Source of the DNA: Eutypella sp. D-1
Taxonomy: Eukaryota; Ascomycota; Sordariomycetes; Xylariales; Diatrypaceae
Direction of reading: 5' to 3'
Assembly: GCA_023313575.1 (NCBI GenBank)
Contig: JAJTTP010000006.1
Location: forward strand, 2,604,001 to 2,668,000
Length of the DNA stretch: 64,000 bases
A program made the position numbers and the translations under genes. The notes beneath the pieces were generated by a model. The model worked only from the letters and a program-made list of their open reading frames with translations. It was not told where the DNA came from and ran no database searches. Positions 43,905 through 55,352 of this stretch are shown here, piece by piece. Numbering within the stretch: position 1 is the first letter of the stretch; the number at the start of each line of letters is the position of its first letter.

Positions 43905-44724
43905 AGTAGTCTCAAATGGGTTTGAAGACGAGGAGGGTGAAAGAATTTCATTGTCATTTAAATTCAGCTTGAGAAAGCCTATCCTGATATACGATTCCCA
44001 ATTTGAGAGCTCGGCGTGGCAGTAGGACGATATGCCTGGTATGGATGATATCCCTGAACCCAATCACATGGCTCGGGTACCAACTATCATGCTTCACGCA
44101 GTCAGCGAGGTACGAATGATACCCTTCAGGTGGGCAGTATAATCTTTCTTGCCCCGAGTTTGCCGATATATTCACCGTTCGTATGCAAGTGGTGCGCCGG
44201 CCCCGGGCCAAGAAGTCCAGTGCCGAATGCAACGACATCGTGGGTTCTGATGAACGCCACATACGTAGGATTGCACTTGTGAGCGTTTTTGTACATCGAT
44301 CATGATCCTTCCATGGAACGTCGCCGCCGAGACCATTGGGTATAATATATGAAATTGTGCGCGGGGGAACCGGGATCTCGCTTCAATAGGCTGACGCCAG
44401 GCCGGGTTACGGTGCCGCGTAAGCCACTAATGCTTCTTAACTGCCTCCGAGATCATATTCAATCAATCATTATGTGCAGAGCTATCTACAGTATTCTTTC
44501 CCGCTTGGGCCCCAAGAACCCGAGACCCCGAGGCACGATGCCAATAACAAATGTGTGCATAGGTTCGCCCTATCTCTTTTCCCCTGGCTAGTTCGCTCCA
44601 CGCGTAATAAAGTAATTGTCATGTAACTCATACAATGCATTTAATCTTGAACTACTTTATCTTCTAATAAAGACGCTTGTATGCCGAGATTGTACCGGTC
44701 AGTAGTTAGGTGTTCCCAGACCGC
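43905..44724. other. Region between BCS1-like and P450 genes
   Basis: Promoter of the P450 gene and 3' flank of the BCS1-like gene, both minus strand. A frame continuing upstream of the P450 ATG (to 44063) and another at 43954-44262 have no family support. No repeats of note. Confidence 0.5.
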
Positions 44725-46816
44725 TCACTGCACTTTGCTAATCTTGCTCCGGCTGGCCTTCTGGCGCTCTAGGGCGCTGACCCACTCCTCGACCTCCCTA
44801 AGAGCACGAAGAGGATGCTTCTTGCGCTTCAGGAGATACCCCTGGATCTCCGCAGGTGAGAACTGGCTGTCAGGTATCTTTTGCGCAAACTGCCGTGCTA
44901 CTGACGGTAACTCCTCCTTTGGGACGTCTAAGGGCTCTACCACGGGAGATGGGACGTTGGCATTCTGCTCCTCCACCTGTTGTTGCTTCTCAGTAGAGGC
45001 AGTGCCGTTCGATGCCCCCATTATCGTTGCTGCTGTCGCCGCCGCCATCGCAGTTATAGAAGCCGATCCGTTCAGGTCAGTCCGGGGACCGGTGATAGCG
45101 CCGTTGACTCCTCGCTTCGCCGCCACACCTACTTTCTCCTCCGTCTCATACATGCGCATGAAAAGCTCCTCGGCCTGTCCGGTAGTGGCGTTGGTGAATC
45201 CGACGTGGAGGTCAACACGGCCTGGGCGTATGAGGGCCTCATCGAGGGACTCGGGGGCGTTTGTGGTCATGATGAGCACGCGTCCCTCATGGCTCGCCAC
45301 ACCATCAATGGCGTTCAGCAGACCCGATAGCGATATTCCCTTCTCGTCGCTTTTCGCCCCCTCCTTCTTCAGCGCCTTAGCTAGATCGCTTACCTTCCAG
45401 TCATTCGCGCTGTCCTTGCTATTACCACCGTCACCACCGCTGCCCTTGTTGTCGCTCTCCTTACCTTCCTTGTTGTCACCAGAATTGGAAGACTTAGAGG
45501 CGGCAGCAGCCTCTGCCTTCTCATCCTTCTCAATCTGGTCTGGCGGCCGCCGCAATCCGGCCGAGTCGATGTCCTCAAGGAGGACTACGCACCGCCTGGG
45601 TAGAGCGCCGAATAGCGCGCCAAGGTCCTCCTCTGTGAGGGTCGGCTCCTGGAGTGAGATAACATAGATCTCGAGACCGAAGACACCAGCGAGAGCGAAA
45701 GATAGCGACGTCTTTCCCGTTCCCGGCGGGCCGTAGAACAAGTATCCCCTGCGCAGAGGGATGCCGCGGTTAGCGTACCATCGCGGTGTGCTGGGGTGCA
45801 AGTACTCGTTCATGTCGGCCAGCACGGCTAGCTTCTGATCCTGGTCCAGCACCACAGTGCGCATGTCCCTCACGGGACGGTTTGCTACTTGCTGCCAGCT
45901 ATGGCGCCCGCCGTAGCGTCTTATGTTCACGGGACCCGGACGCTTGACGATGGTCCTCGCCTGATGGTCCATGTAATAATGTTCCTTGGCGTAGCTTAGG
46001 AGGTCTTTAATTGGCACTATGAATTCATGTCAGCATGTTTTTCCCAAGGGACTAGTTAAGGTAAAGCGTTACGTACAAGGACTTCTCCCCAAACACGAGA
46101 TGACTAAGTATTCCTTATCCTTAAATGTGGCACCATAACCGTCACCTTCATCGAACATAGCCTGTTGCTTGCGATGAAGGCGGAAGTACTGGCCTTTCCA
46201 CCAGAAATTATGTAGGCCGAGTGCGGGGACAAACTGAGGAGGCTACGGACGAGATTAGACGCCTCTTTCTCACTCATCTAAACAGGGAGAAGCAACATCT
46301 CGGGGAACATGTACTCACAGATCTGGACTCCTGATTGGAGAAGTTGAGGTACTTGCCTGAGCGGTCCCTGGCGACAGTGGATTCGTCCTCGTCCTCCCAG
46401 GCGGTTCGGCTGACTGTCTCGGCGTTCAGTGAACGGGAGTTGAGCATACGAGGCTGAGAAGCGAGCCACTTCATGAGATGCAAGTAGATGTCGTCGGTGC
46501 TGCTGACGTGGATACTGCTCATCATATACTCCGTGACGACGCCATATAAGTAGTAGTATATCTGACGGAACAGGCGGTTGAACGCCCACGCCAAACCGAT
46601 GGTGGTAAGCAGGTACGTGGGGTCGATGCCTAGGCTGCTTCCGATGAGACTGTATAGTGGTGCGAATCCCCGAAGCCCGAGAAGTGGCAGTAGGCTTTCG
46701 ATCACATTCGCCGATGCGGCGTCTGTAACCATCGCCGCCGCCGGTTCTTGAGCCGATGTTGTATTATTGGCGGACATTGTGGGAAGGATGCCTCGAAGCA
46801 ATGTGTTCATGTCCAT
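44725..46816 (-). CDS. BCS1-like AAA ATPase
   Basis: Minus-strand exons 46816-46319, 46242-46077 and 46016-44725 give 651 residues. The N-terminal part has a hydrophobic segment (YLLTTIGLAWAFNRLFRQIYYYLYG) followed by the BCS1 N-domain: SSIHVSSTDDIYLHLMKWLASQP, then PQFVPALGLHNFWWKGQYFRLHRK, YLVISCLGRSP and IKDLLSYAKEHY. The AAA domain has Walker A GPPGTGKT (317-324), Walker B VVLLEDID (~365-372), sensor 1 MTTNAPESLDEALIRPGRVD and a C-terminal YLLKRKKHPLRAL. A hydrophilic Lys/Glu/Asp/Ser/Gly insertion (about 380-450) separates Walker B from sensor 1, and a second low-complexity insert follows the arginine-finger region. Mitochondrial Bcs1 inserts the Rieske protein into complex III; filamentous fungi carry many BCS1-like paralogues of unknown role, and this insert-bearing copy is probably one of them. 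Confidence 0.9.
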
Positions 46817-49800
46817 GGCCCAAGTGCAGTGGCCGAGCGTCCCGCCTTGCGCTTGTCGCGAGAAGTCTCGGGGATATGACTTTTCTATCTGGCTATATCG
46901 AGGTTTTGGAGTGATTGGAAGACCACTTGGGAGGCGTGGGTGGTTCCTACACAGTGAAATCTGTAGATGAACAGCCTCTTATATAAGACTTATTCCCGGT
47001 AAATGCCGTAGATCTTGTGCGTTGCAGCATGTAGCTCGTAGCCTGATCATGCCTGACGTGAAAGATCTTTACACTATTACTACAGGGAGTATGGTTGCAG
47101 GAAGTGCAGGTGAACAAGGCATACTGGTTGACTCTGCGTTGCTATACACTCTACACGCAAAGCGGAAGCCTGCATATGACTAAGACGATCAACTCTTAGT
47201 CTTGGTTACTGGCAATCATGTATAGCTGGAAGCATTGTCTATGATCCTAGTAACCGAGTATACATACTCAATGGGGTGGGAAACTTCATCGATAGGAAGT
47301 GGCAAATCTAGATTGCTTTAGAGTGACCATAGTGTGGTGAGTAAGCTTATGAACAGGGGCAATATCTAGGTAGGGTGACATGATGAACCGAAGTTAGGCA
47401 GCTTCTGACGTATCTTCCATTAGACTTCCGTGGGTATTAAGGAAGAGTAAACATCGGCATCTTCGTTTCCCTTTTGTATAGCTAGCCAGGGATACGATTT
47501 GGCCCCCATCGGCCGACAAAGACAGCGAACGACAAATCGAATCTATCCGAGAGATAACTAGACTAGATGATTTCAGGTACGGCAAGATCAAAATATCACT
47601 AACCAGATAACATCACCTCTAGTTCTGGCAGAGGGAGGTCTCCCGAAGCACTTCTACGTAGTTTTCTATGGGACACTGGGCCACACTGCCACATATCTTT
47701 TACCCCACCATATGTAATTGACAGCCCTTGTAAAAAAAACCCTATCTGCCTATCTGCCTGGTTTCTAGATACCCCTATCTGTCTACCCTATACTATATTT
47801 TATTGATTGGTAAGTTTCCAGCTAGTCGGTCCACTTTACATAGCCGTTACGCTGTCGGTCTTACGCTGCGGATACCCCATTCAAATGATACGCATAAGCA
47901 TCCTCTGTGTGACCACCCGGTAGAACAGGTAGAACATAGACACACTCTCTTGAAGTTGTAATCAATCGGTGAGGTTATAGCTGCCTTTGGTAAATTCCCG
48001 AAAAGCCCGTTCAGCTGTAGATGCAAATTACCGCGCTCACTGTGAAACTGCAGGCACCCCTATTAAAATGTCTTGAGGTCAACGACCACGGCTGGTCTCC
48101 CGTGGCCTAGCAGACTTTTCACTGGACGCTTTCTTAGCTCCCTGCCAGGCTGGGAGGGAGGGTCACCCCTGCCCCCTAGAATCCCTGTCGAGAGTCACTG
48201 TCACGGTCCAAGACAACCCACCCATCACCTACCAAGTGAAGTAGACTAGAAAGTAGCCAAACATCGTGACGACAACGAGGGTAGAATGGCAAATGGTTCG
48301 TGGCGCATGCATATGCATGCGTGACAAAGAGTAGTGAATCTGTAGTTTGATTTTTTTGTCTTCTCCTTCGTCTTTCACATACACCTGACCTGATACATAT
48401 GGCGAACACAGGGGAAAGGGTGATTGGTACATTTAGTAGACACGTCGATCCGGAAACTATTACTTAGTAGGTTACGGTGCACGCATTGGTACGACCCTGA
48501 CCGATCCGCAAAAGCCCCGACCCTGTCACCCAAAGCAGCACTCAGGTAAGCGATGACGACTGTATGTACGTCGACGCTAGCTACATGGCTACCTTGATCC
48601 TATTCAAGTGCATCAAAGTCGCATTGCGGGTTGTTCGTCACGAGCTTAGCTGTTGTACATAGATACATCGTTCTGGACGGGAATACCATGTGGAAAAGTG
48701 ACTTGCTCTTCAGGATGGACAGGCTTGACAGGAGGACCTACATCCCGCGGGCAGACCAAGTTGATGCGCAAAAACACGAGGCTATCTCGCTCAGATAGTC
48801 CATTTCGGGACAACATGTTGGCAGGGTAAATCGCCCATCTATCGTGTTCGAACAACCAATACCTATGTGCTAGCGTGGTATCACATGAGAGGAACCTAGA
48901 CGAGTAGATAGTGAATGCAGGAGAACGCACCGACTGGTGCCGTGCTCTCTCAGCCTTTGATCCGTTTCCCTTAGGTTTCCGTAGACTCCTCGCAATGTAT
49001 ATACATATTGGGAAAGCTCAGGCTCGGACTATCATGCTCGGACTACCGTGAAGGCATGCGGTACCAAGAGCTGTATTGGGATCTAGCAGGCATAGAAAAT
49101 GTTGCTTCTAGCACCCTACTTAGTATTCAACTATTCGTCTCGCTCTAAACACGTAGAAACCACGGTCATGACGCATGTAGAGAAGACCCCTTATCCTTGC
49201 GCGAAGTGGGTAGGCAGTGGGTGGGGATGAATGAACGAGTACGGGTACCTCTTCCGTGGAACCCTGGACACTGGTTTCTTTCTTCCTTCCTCCAACAGCC
49301 TCCTTCCCCCTCTGTGACTTCTCACCTTTTATGCCTTGCCTACCTGCTTGCTTACTTGCTTATTTCATATGTCACGATATATGTACACACACTAACCGGG
49401 CGGACGGGACCCCTCGCGTTTCCAGTGACAAGGTGCTGGGATGGGCGATTAACTGCCGCTAGCACTACGATTGACTGTGCTTCTTTTCTTTCGGGGAGGC
49501 AGGCAGGCTGGCTATGGCTAGCGTGGGAGGGAAGAACTGACTGGCTTACTTTACGAAGTATCTAATAGCCCAACACCACCGCGACATCGCGCTTTACGCG
49601 TGCCGGCGGCGCTTGCGAGTGAGGTGCGACTCATCCCTGGACAGCCCGCCTAGCCCCCCTCTCGGAAGGCGTTGTCTTCCGGGCTTTGCAAAAGACACTG
49701 TTTGAGACTGGGATCACGTAGTCATCATCTCCGTTGGAGCAATGGGTTCTGAAAGTCTCGGGCTGTTTATTGGCACGATATCGCATAGCCAGAGACCGTT

Positions 49801-52028
49801 TCAGCGTTAGACCTGCTAAGGTGGCCCCTGTAGCAAGCATTCCCAGCGGTCTGATAGGGCTGCTAACATATCATTACAGGGGGTCGTATATGACTGGCCT
49901 GTGCACGTTCTGGGGGGCACCGCAAATCAACTTTCCAAGAATCCGTTTATATGGTTTGCCTAGTTAAAGGGTTTGCCACTTTGCCGTGCCGAGTCTCAGC
50001 TGGACTGAATGCTGACGATGGTTTGATGCCTGGTGGTGTGTCCATTGCGGTATGTGTACCCGGTAAATTAGACTAGCAAGACCCATAGCGGGTGCGGGCC
50101 TGAAATAGTGTAGACTTCACACTTGGAAAAGACCATGGAAGTTTCATGGCTGGTCATACTATTCCCAAATTCAAGCATATGGATAGTACATCAGTAGGTT
50201 AAATTATAAGTTCTATTCTATTTACCCCCTCGTCTGTATTGCATTCTGTTCTGGAGTTGTAAGTGGACATACCCATCAAGTACTATATCCCCTCCCAAAA
50301 GGGTGTGGCGCTACCGTGTGGCATGACATACGTTGGGGTCCTCCTAGTCACACCCATGCTCGGTGACACTTAGGAATGCATTTTACGAAAGGGCAGAACT
50401 ACTACTTGAGTCTGTTAGCAATATCGGAGAGAGTGGGAGTGAGCTGGAAAGGCAATGTAGAGGGTAGAGCGGGCTGACGATGGGTGAAATTGTAAATCAC
50501 ATGCTTGTCAATTTCGAGACAAGGGGTACGGCAACTCTGCTTTCGAAATCACCCAGGAGCGTTTTCTACATTAGACATATCGTATGCCAAAAGTCCTAGT
50601 TTCTCTATCAGGCATGGGTCTACAATCTGTCAAAGCCCGTAAGGTTAAGGAACATCATTGTTTCACCTAGCACGTCCGTCGGGCCCCTCAACAGCCCTGC
50701 AACAGAGCCTTAGAACCTAACGAGCAATGTTCTCCTATCAAGAAGAAAAGAAAAGTAGAATTTGGTCCAAGTAAAGGCTGAACTCAGGCCGCTATGGCCT
50801 CATCCATCGTCGTCGGTATCGGGGTTGATGAAACCTCAACACACTAGCTTTTTACTAGAGTCCTGTAATACCTTCAAGTTTATGTAAACGATCGAGTTCA
50901 GGCCGTCGCAGACTACCTAGTTCGGAACATAGTTGATACTCATGCAGTCTGCTATCTCGAGGAAAAGTGTTTCCAGAATATCATGTATATATGATCACCA
51001 CTAGCAGTATCGTGCGTAGGACAAGGGAGAAGTCAACCAGATCCCGCGCACGCTTTGCTGGGCTCTCAGCTAGCCTTGACTAAGGGCTCATCGGCATGCC
51101 CATGAATACAGTAACCCAGGTTTTGGGCCAACTCTCGCTTGTCAATGATGGTGTAGCTAACCTTAAGTGACTCTTTGTCAGAGATATCTCCAACGGGCTC
51201 AAGGCACGGTCTTGGATTAGTTGGCTGAGTGACTACTTGAGCGACATGTCGACCAAATTGGAGGGATACACCAAGGGGACGAGGAGGTTGATCCCTGGTA
51301 GTCGGCTAAGAATAGCAATGATCGTAGGGAAGCTGGGAGTACTGCCGGCCGTCAGCCCGTCAGCCCTAGTTAACTGCGTTGGGATTCAAGTTTCCGTTCA
51401 CAGCTTCTAGACAGCCTAGTATTGTTAGCTAAGTGTCACAGTGTCCTTCTCTAGCCTAGGTGAGGAACTAGATGTACGCAGATATCCGATATCTTGTCGC
51501 GAGAGATTTCATGCTTGCAGGATCAGGACAAACACATATCTGAGAGACAACAAATGTGGATTTGGCTCAGCCACGTGTCAGAGGTTGTGCCGATTGATGC
51601 GCCTTTCTTATCAAAGTTGACCCAAGGGCTTGTATCAGATCCCATGCATCTAACAAACACGGCATGGTGGATAAGATATGTTAGTTCACAGTTTGCAGTA
51701 AGGAGTGATGTAACAGTGGAATGTGTAGGACCACCAACTGATTGATTGTTACAAGGATATGGTAAATCTACGGAATGGAATGATTGCCTTGCTGCCTCGG
51801 AAGTCCGATCTGCCAGCAGCCAGCCCTGTCCGGTGTTAGATGTTTGCCCGTTTGCTACATTGCTGGCCGATCGGCCAAACTTAGTAGTCAACTGCAAGCC
51901 TAATACGAGCAACTCAAGATTAACAAGACCTTTAGCCTCAGTCCCAGCAACACCGCAGAGAACGCCTTTCCCGCATATTTACACAGAACACGCACTCAAG
52001 TTGTGTGGGCCATCGCCAAAGAGAAACA
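46817..52028. other. Gene-poor stretch of about 5.2 kb
   Basis: No frame here has recognisable domains, good splice options or family motifs. The longest tracts (48646-48930 minus, 49197-49565 plus, 51523-51912 minus, 51746-52123 plus) are not convincing. A 16-base palindrome GCATGCATATGCATGC lies near 48305-48320. I saw no terminal inverted repeats, transposase or reverse-transcriptase motifs. It may be decayed sequence or simple intergenic DNA flanking the recognition-gene region. Confidence 0.5.
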
Positions 52029-54073
52029 TGTCCTCCTCAGACGGGTTGGAAGCCATCTGCGATCTAGCGTGTGGATGCAAAACTCTACTGGAGAAGGGAG
52101 TCGAGGGCGCCGGGGCGAGCTAGAATGGACCAGGATTTTGTTTGTGGAATATCAGCAACGATTTGCGGCCTGGACCTCTCAAGTCGGGGCATTTTCAAGC
52201 AAGGGTCAATGCTTAGATATGAGGCTATGTAATCTTCCAGAACCCCGCAGCCTCGTGGTTGAGCTCCTTGATGTTCTATGTGAGGCCTTGAGCGCCTTGT
52301 CGAAACGTCAGGTATTATATCCGAACTTGGATATCCTAAACAGGCATTGACGTCAACAGAAGATCGAGATGGTGCGGTTCCAATCCAGCCCGCGTGTTCG
52401 GTAGATGAAGCGACACATAAGCCTTTGCCGTCTGTGCCAGAATCGGACGAGTCGATAATGATAATAGAAGGGACGCTAGACCGACTACATAGACGGGGAG
52501 CATCGATTCATCGATCATTAAAACGAACCACTACACTTCAAACTACAGAGCTTGGAGATGAGCATGGCATTCAGCACTTCGAGGATATGTGTTCCTTCGC
52601 CGTCCAGGCCCTCTACCCACGGGCACACCAAAGGTTAAGAAACCGTCTAAGCCAATTCATGGCTGATTGCTACGTATGGATATGCTACAGGAAGTCGCGC
52701 CAGTCCATTTTCCAGACTCGTCGTCCATATTTGAGCGATGTATTATCCATCATACATGAAGAGTCGCTGGGAGAAGAGGTGCCATTGTCAAGTCAAGGGT
52801 TTGCCGAAACACCAGCTCCGAGGGATAATGAAAACGTGCCAAAAGCTACGCGAGAACCCAGAGTCGACGCTTCTTCGCAGTCAGACCTCACCTCTATGAA
52901 TGGCACCGAGATGAAATGGAGTCTACAACATTCCAAAACCACGGCACAGTCGAATAGAGCGTCCTCGATCCTTGCCAACCAGGCAAGTTACCCTAGACCG
53001 CCTCTTTGGGATGGTAAGGCAAGGTGCGAATTGTGTACTGCTCTATTAGCAAAGGAAGACTTATCGCTTCGAATGTGGAGGTAAGTCGTCGCTACGTCCT
53101 TTCGTAGGACTATATGAACTGAAATCAACACAGGAAACACATGGACAACGACCTTAAGTCTTACATATGCCTTGCAGAAAAATACCCCGAAGCATTCCCT
53201 CGGTTTTCCACAGTCGATGATTGGTTCCCACACATGCAGACGCATGGCTCGCAGTGGTACCAAGAGATGTTCAAGCTGCCATGCTGGCCTTGTGCCATTT
53301 GCAAAGACAGCGAAACCGCCTACCCCAGCCAAGATGCATTGTTTAGTCATATAGAGTGTCACTTCGATATACTGTCAGTGGGCATGCTCCAGACGATCGC
53401 TCGACAAACCCGGTGGAACTTCACGAAACCACAGGAATGCCTTATGTGCAGTTTTAATGTTGAAGATGCACAGTACTCCCATGTCCCTGGCCAAAAGCGG
53501 AAGCGAGAAAGGGAGTGTAATATAGGGACGGGCAGCCCGGTGAAGAGACCTCGGAAGGGGCGCGAGGGCCCTTACTCCCGTTTTCCAAGAATGGAACTTG
53601 GCAGTCAAGGCAACGCGGGGAAGGAGAGTATTGGGCCACGTAGTTCTAAATCTCCAGCAAGCGATGAACACACGTGGCTTGCGAACCGCCACATCGCAGA
53701 GCACCTGCAATCACTGATGCTTTTGACTATTCGTCTCATAGAGTTGCGGCAGGACGACGCTACTCTAGACGGAGACGTAAAGAGCGACATCGTCATTGTC
53801 GATACCGCCCTCGGAAAAGACGATATTGGAACGGTCTCGGATGTCAGCATTGATAATGAAATAATTGTTAACGATGCGGAAGATGCGCCCAAGGCCCATC
53901 TCTTCACGCAGAAGAAGACTCATCAACCTGAGGAAGATGACCTGACCGCTGACGAACCTTCACAGTGCACGATACACATTAGCTGTGATGACCATCTCCT
54001 TTTTCGCAAAATCCTAACAGAAAAAGACACCTGCTCTGAGAAAATTATAAGCTGGCTCTGTTCTCTGGCGTAG
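52029..54073 (+). pseudogene. C2H2-type fungal protein with frame disruptions
   Basis: ATG 52029 opens SSDGLEAICDLACGCKTLLEKGV, which fits the N-terminus of a Pezizomycotina family of C2H2-containing proteins, but the frame hits a stop at about 52122. The expected continuation, RFAAWTSQVGAFSSKGQCLDMRLC...SLVVELLDVLCEALSAL, is in a different frame from about 52105, so a one-base indel is likely. A further break at 52312-52343 looks like a 32-nt GT...AG segment, shorter than normal introns; beyond it the frame is open to 53080. A normal intron 53081-53133 joins MWRKHMDNDLKSYICLAEKY, then STVDDWFPHMQTHGSQWY, PCWPCAICKDS with HIECH, and PQECLMCSF: degenerate C2H2-like fingers. After that comes a basic QKRKRE stretch and an acidic C-terminus. 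Cellular role of this family is unknown. Decay, sequencing error or an unusual short intron are all possible. Confidence 0.66.
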
Positions 54074-55352
54074 TTATCTTAGGTACCTACTCGAGATGTG
54101 GGGCATTCTACCCCTCTTTACCCCTATTCGTAACCTTTGCGCCCTCAGTTTACCGAATGCGAGAAGGCGGAACTTGGTTCAGTACGCTGCTGGAGAGAAC
54201 TATTAATTAGCGACTAATTATTAGCAAGGGCATTAATGACTTTGCCCCTTATTAATATGCCTAGAATCCTCACATAAGTCCTATGTTCCTGCCTCGGATA
54301 AGACCTATCTACGCCTTTCGTTTTTGCTGTCGCCGTGGTGGGGTAAACTGTTGTGGTGGTGCCTGGTATGGAGGCGATGAATGACAAAAGCCTTGTCTTA
54401 GCTGGGTGCTAAAGTAAGTACTTAGGTAGTATGCAGATTACCTCTAATAAATTTCGCTGTCGCGTTATAGAGCAGCTCATTTCAATTACGCAAATGGCTA
54501 GGCCAGAAAATGGCAGGCATACCCTAGGGCCGGGCTATCTATTCATTGTAGTTTTTACTACCCAAGGGGCAAGGGGGGAGGGTGGTCTGTCAGGGCCCAC
54601 TATTCCAGTGGCCGTACCACTTGTTTGCACTATACCTAAGTACCTAAGTAGCTATATATCCCTTAGCACAGGGCGCCCTGTAATTATCTAGTTTCTTTCT
54701 TTTGAATTACTTTCTTGATGACACCACTGATTCCCTGACTTGCGGACGGCCGTATCTCCACCAGTTCGTGCCCGTTACATAGGTAAGTGCTATTCCTATA
54801 ATTTATATGGGAATCTATCTTCATCATTCTATTTGGTCCGGAGAAGTCACGAATGCTGTGTTTTCCGAGTTTACACGTCCAACCACAGCGACCACCGAAT
54901 CATCCTTAAGGATCGCATGTGGCTGCCTCGCACTCTAGTAGCTCGTCCAAGATCATACTTTGCGAATCTGCCCAGCCCGTTGCAAATTAGTGAGGCTCAA
55001 AGGGGGCGGGCGGGCTGACACGCGGACGCCGAGAATCAATTATTTCCAACGGCAAAGCTATCTGTTCTACTACCCCGGATCCCCCGTATTGTAGAATAGC
55101 CCCACCAAAATGAGGTTCAACTGCCCGTGACATCAATAAATGACATTTAAAGAGCAGTTGCCAACGCTTTGCCCAGATTAACATTAGAGCAATTGTCGAT
55201 AGAGCCGTCTACACCAACCTTGCAAAACTTGGAGAGCTTCGTTCTGATACGATTTACGAAAAATAAACTATCAATCTCTCACTCTACTTTCTAGCTACAA
55301 CCTTGTGTGTCTCAGTTAGCCTAGAACAGAAAGCTCCCACGACCCCTCGACA
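54074..55352. other. Intergenic region upstream of the HET gene
   Basis: No gene seen. TAGGTA/ACCTAAGTA motifs occur at about 54078-54088, 54414-54432 and 54633-54650. Frames at 54431-54691 and 54740-55018 lack support. Confidence 0.55.

Noticed and set aside
43905..44063. Upstream extension of the P450 frame (53 codons)
   Set aside because: The extension is polar and would bury the membrane anchor; ATG 43904 puts the anchor at the N-terminus as is normal for microsomal P450s.
41913..46816. Secondary-metabolite gene cluster
   Set aside because: One P450 and an AAA ATPase only; no synthase, transporter or pathway regulator in the window.
48646..48930. Minus-strand peptide with a faint P450-like segment (HPEEQVTFPHGIPV)
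   Set aside because: Only a short match to the region between ExxR and the heme loop, with no flanking P450 motifs in any frame nearby; too weak to call a relic.
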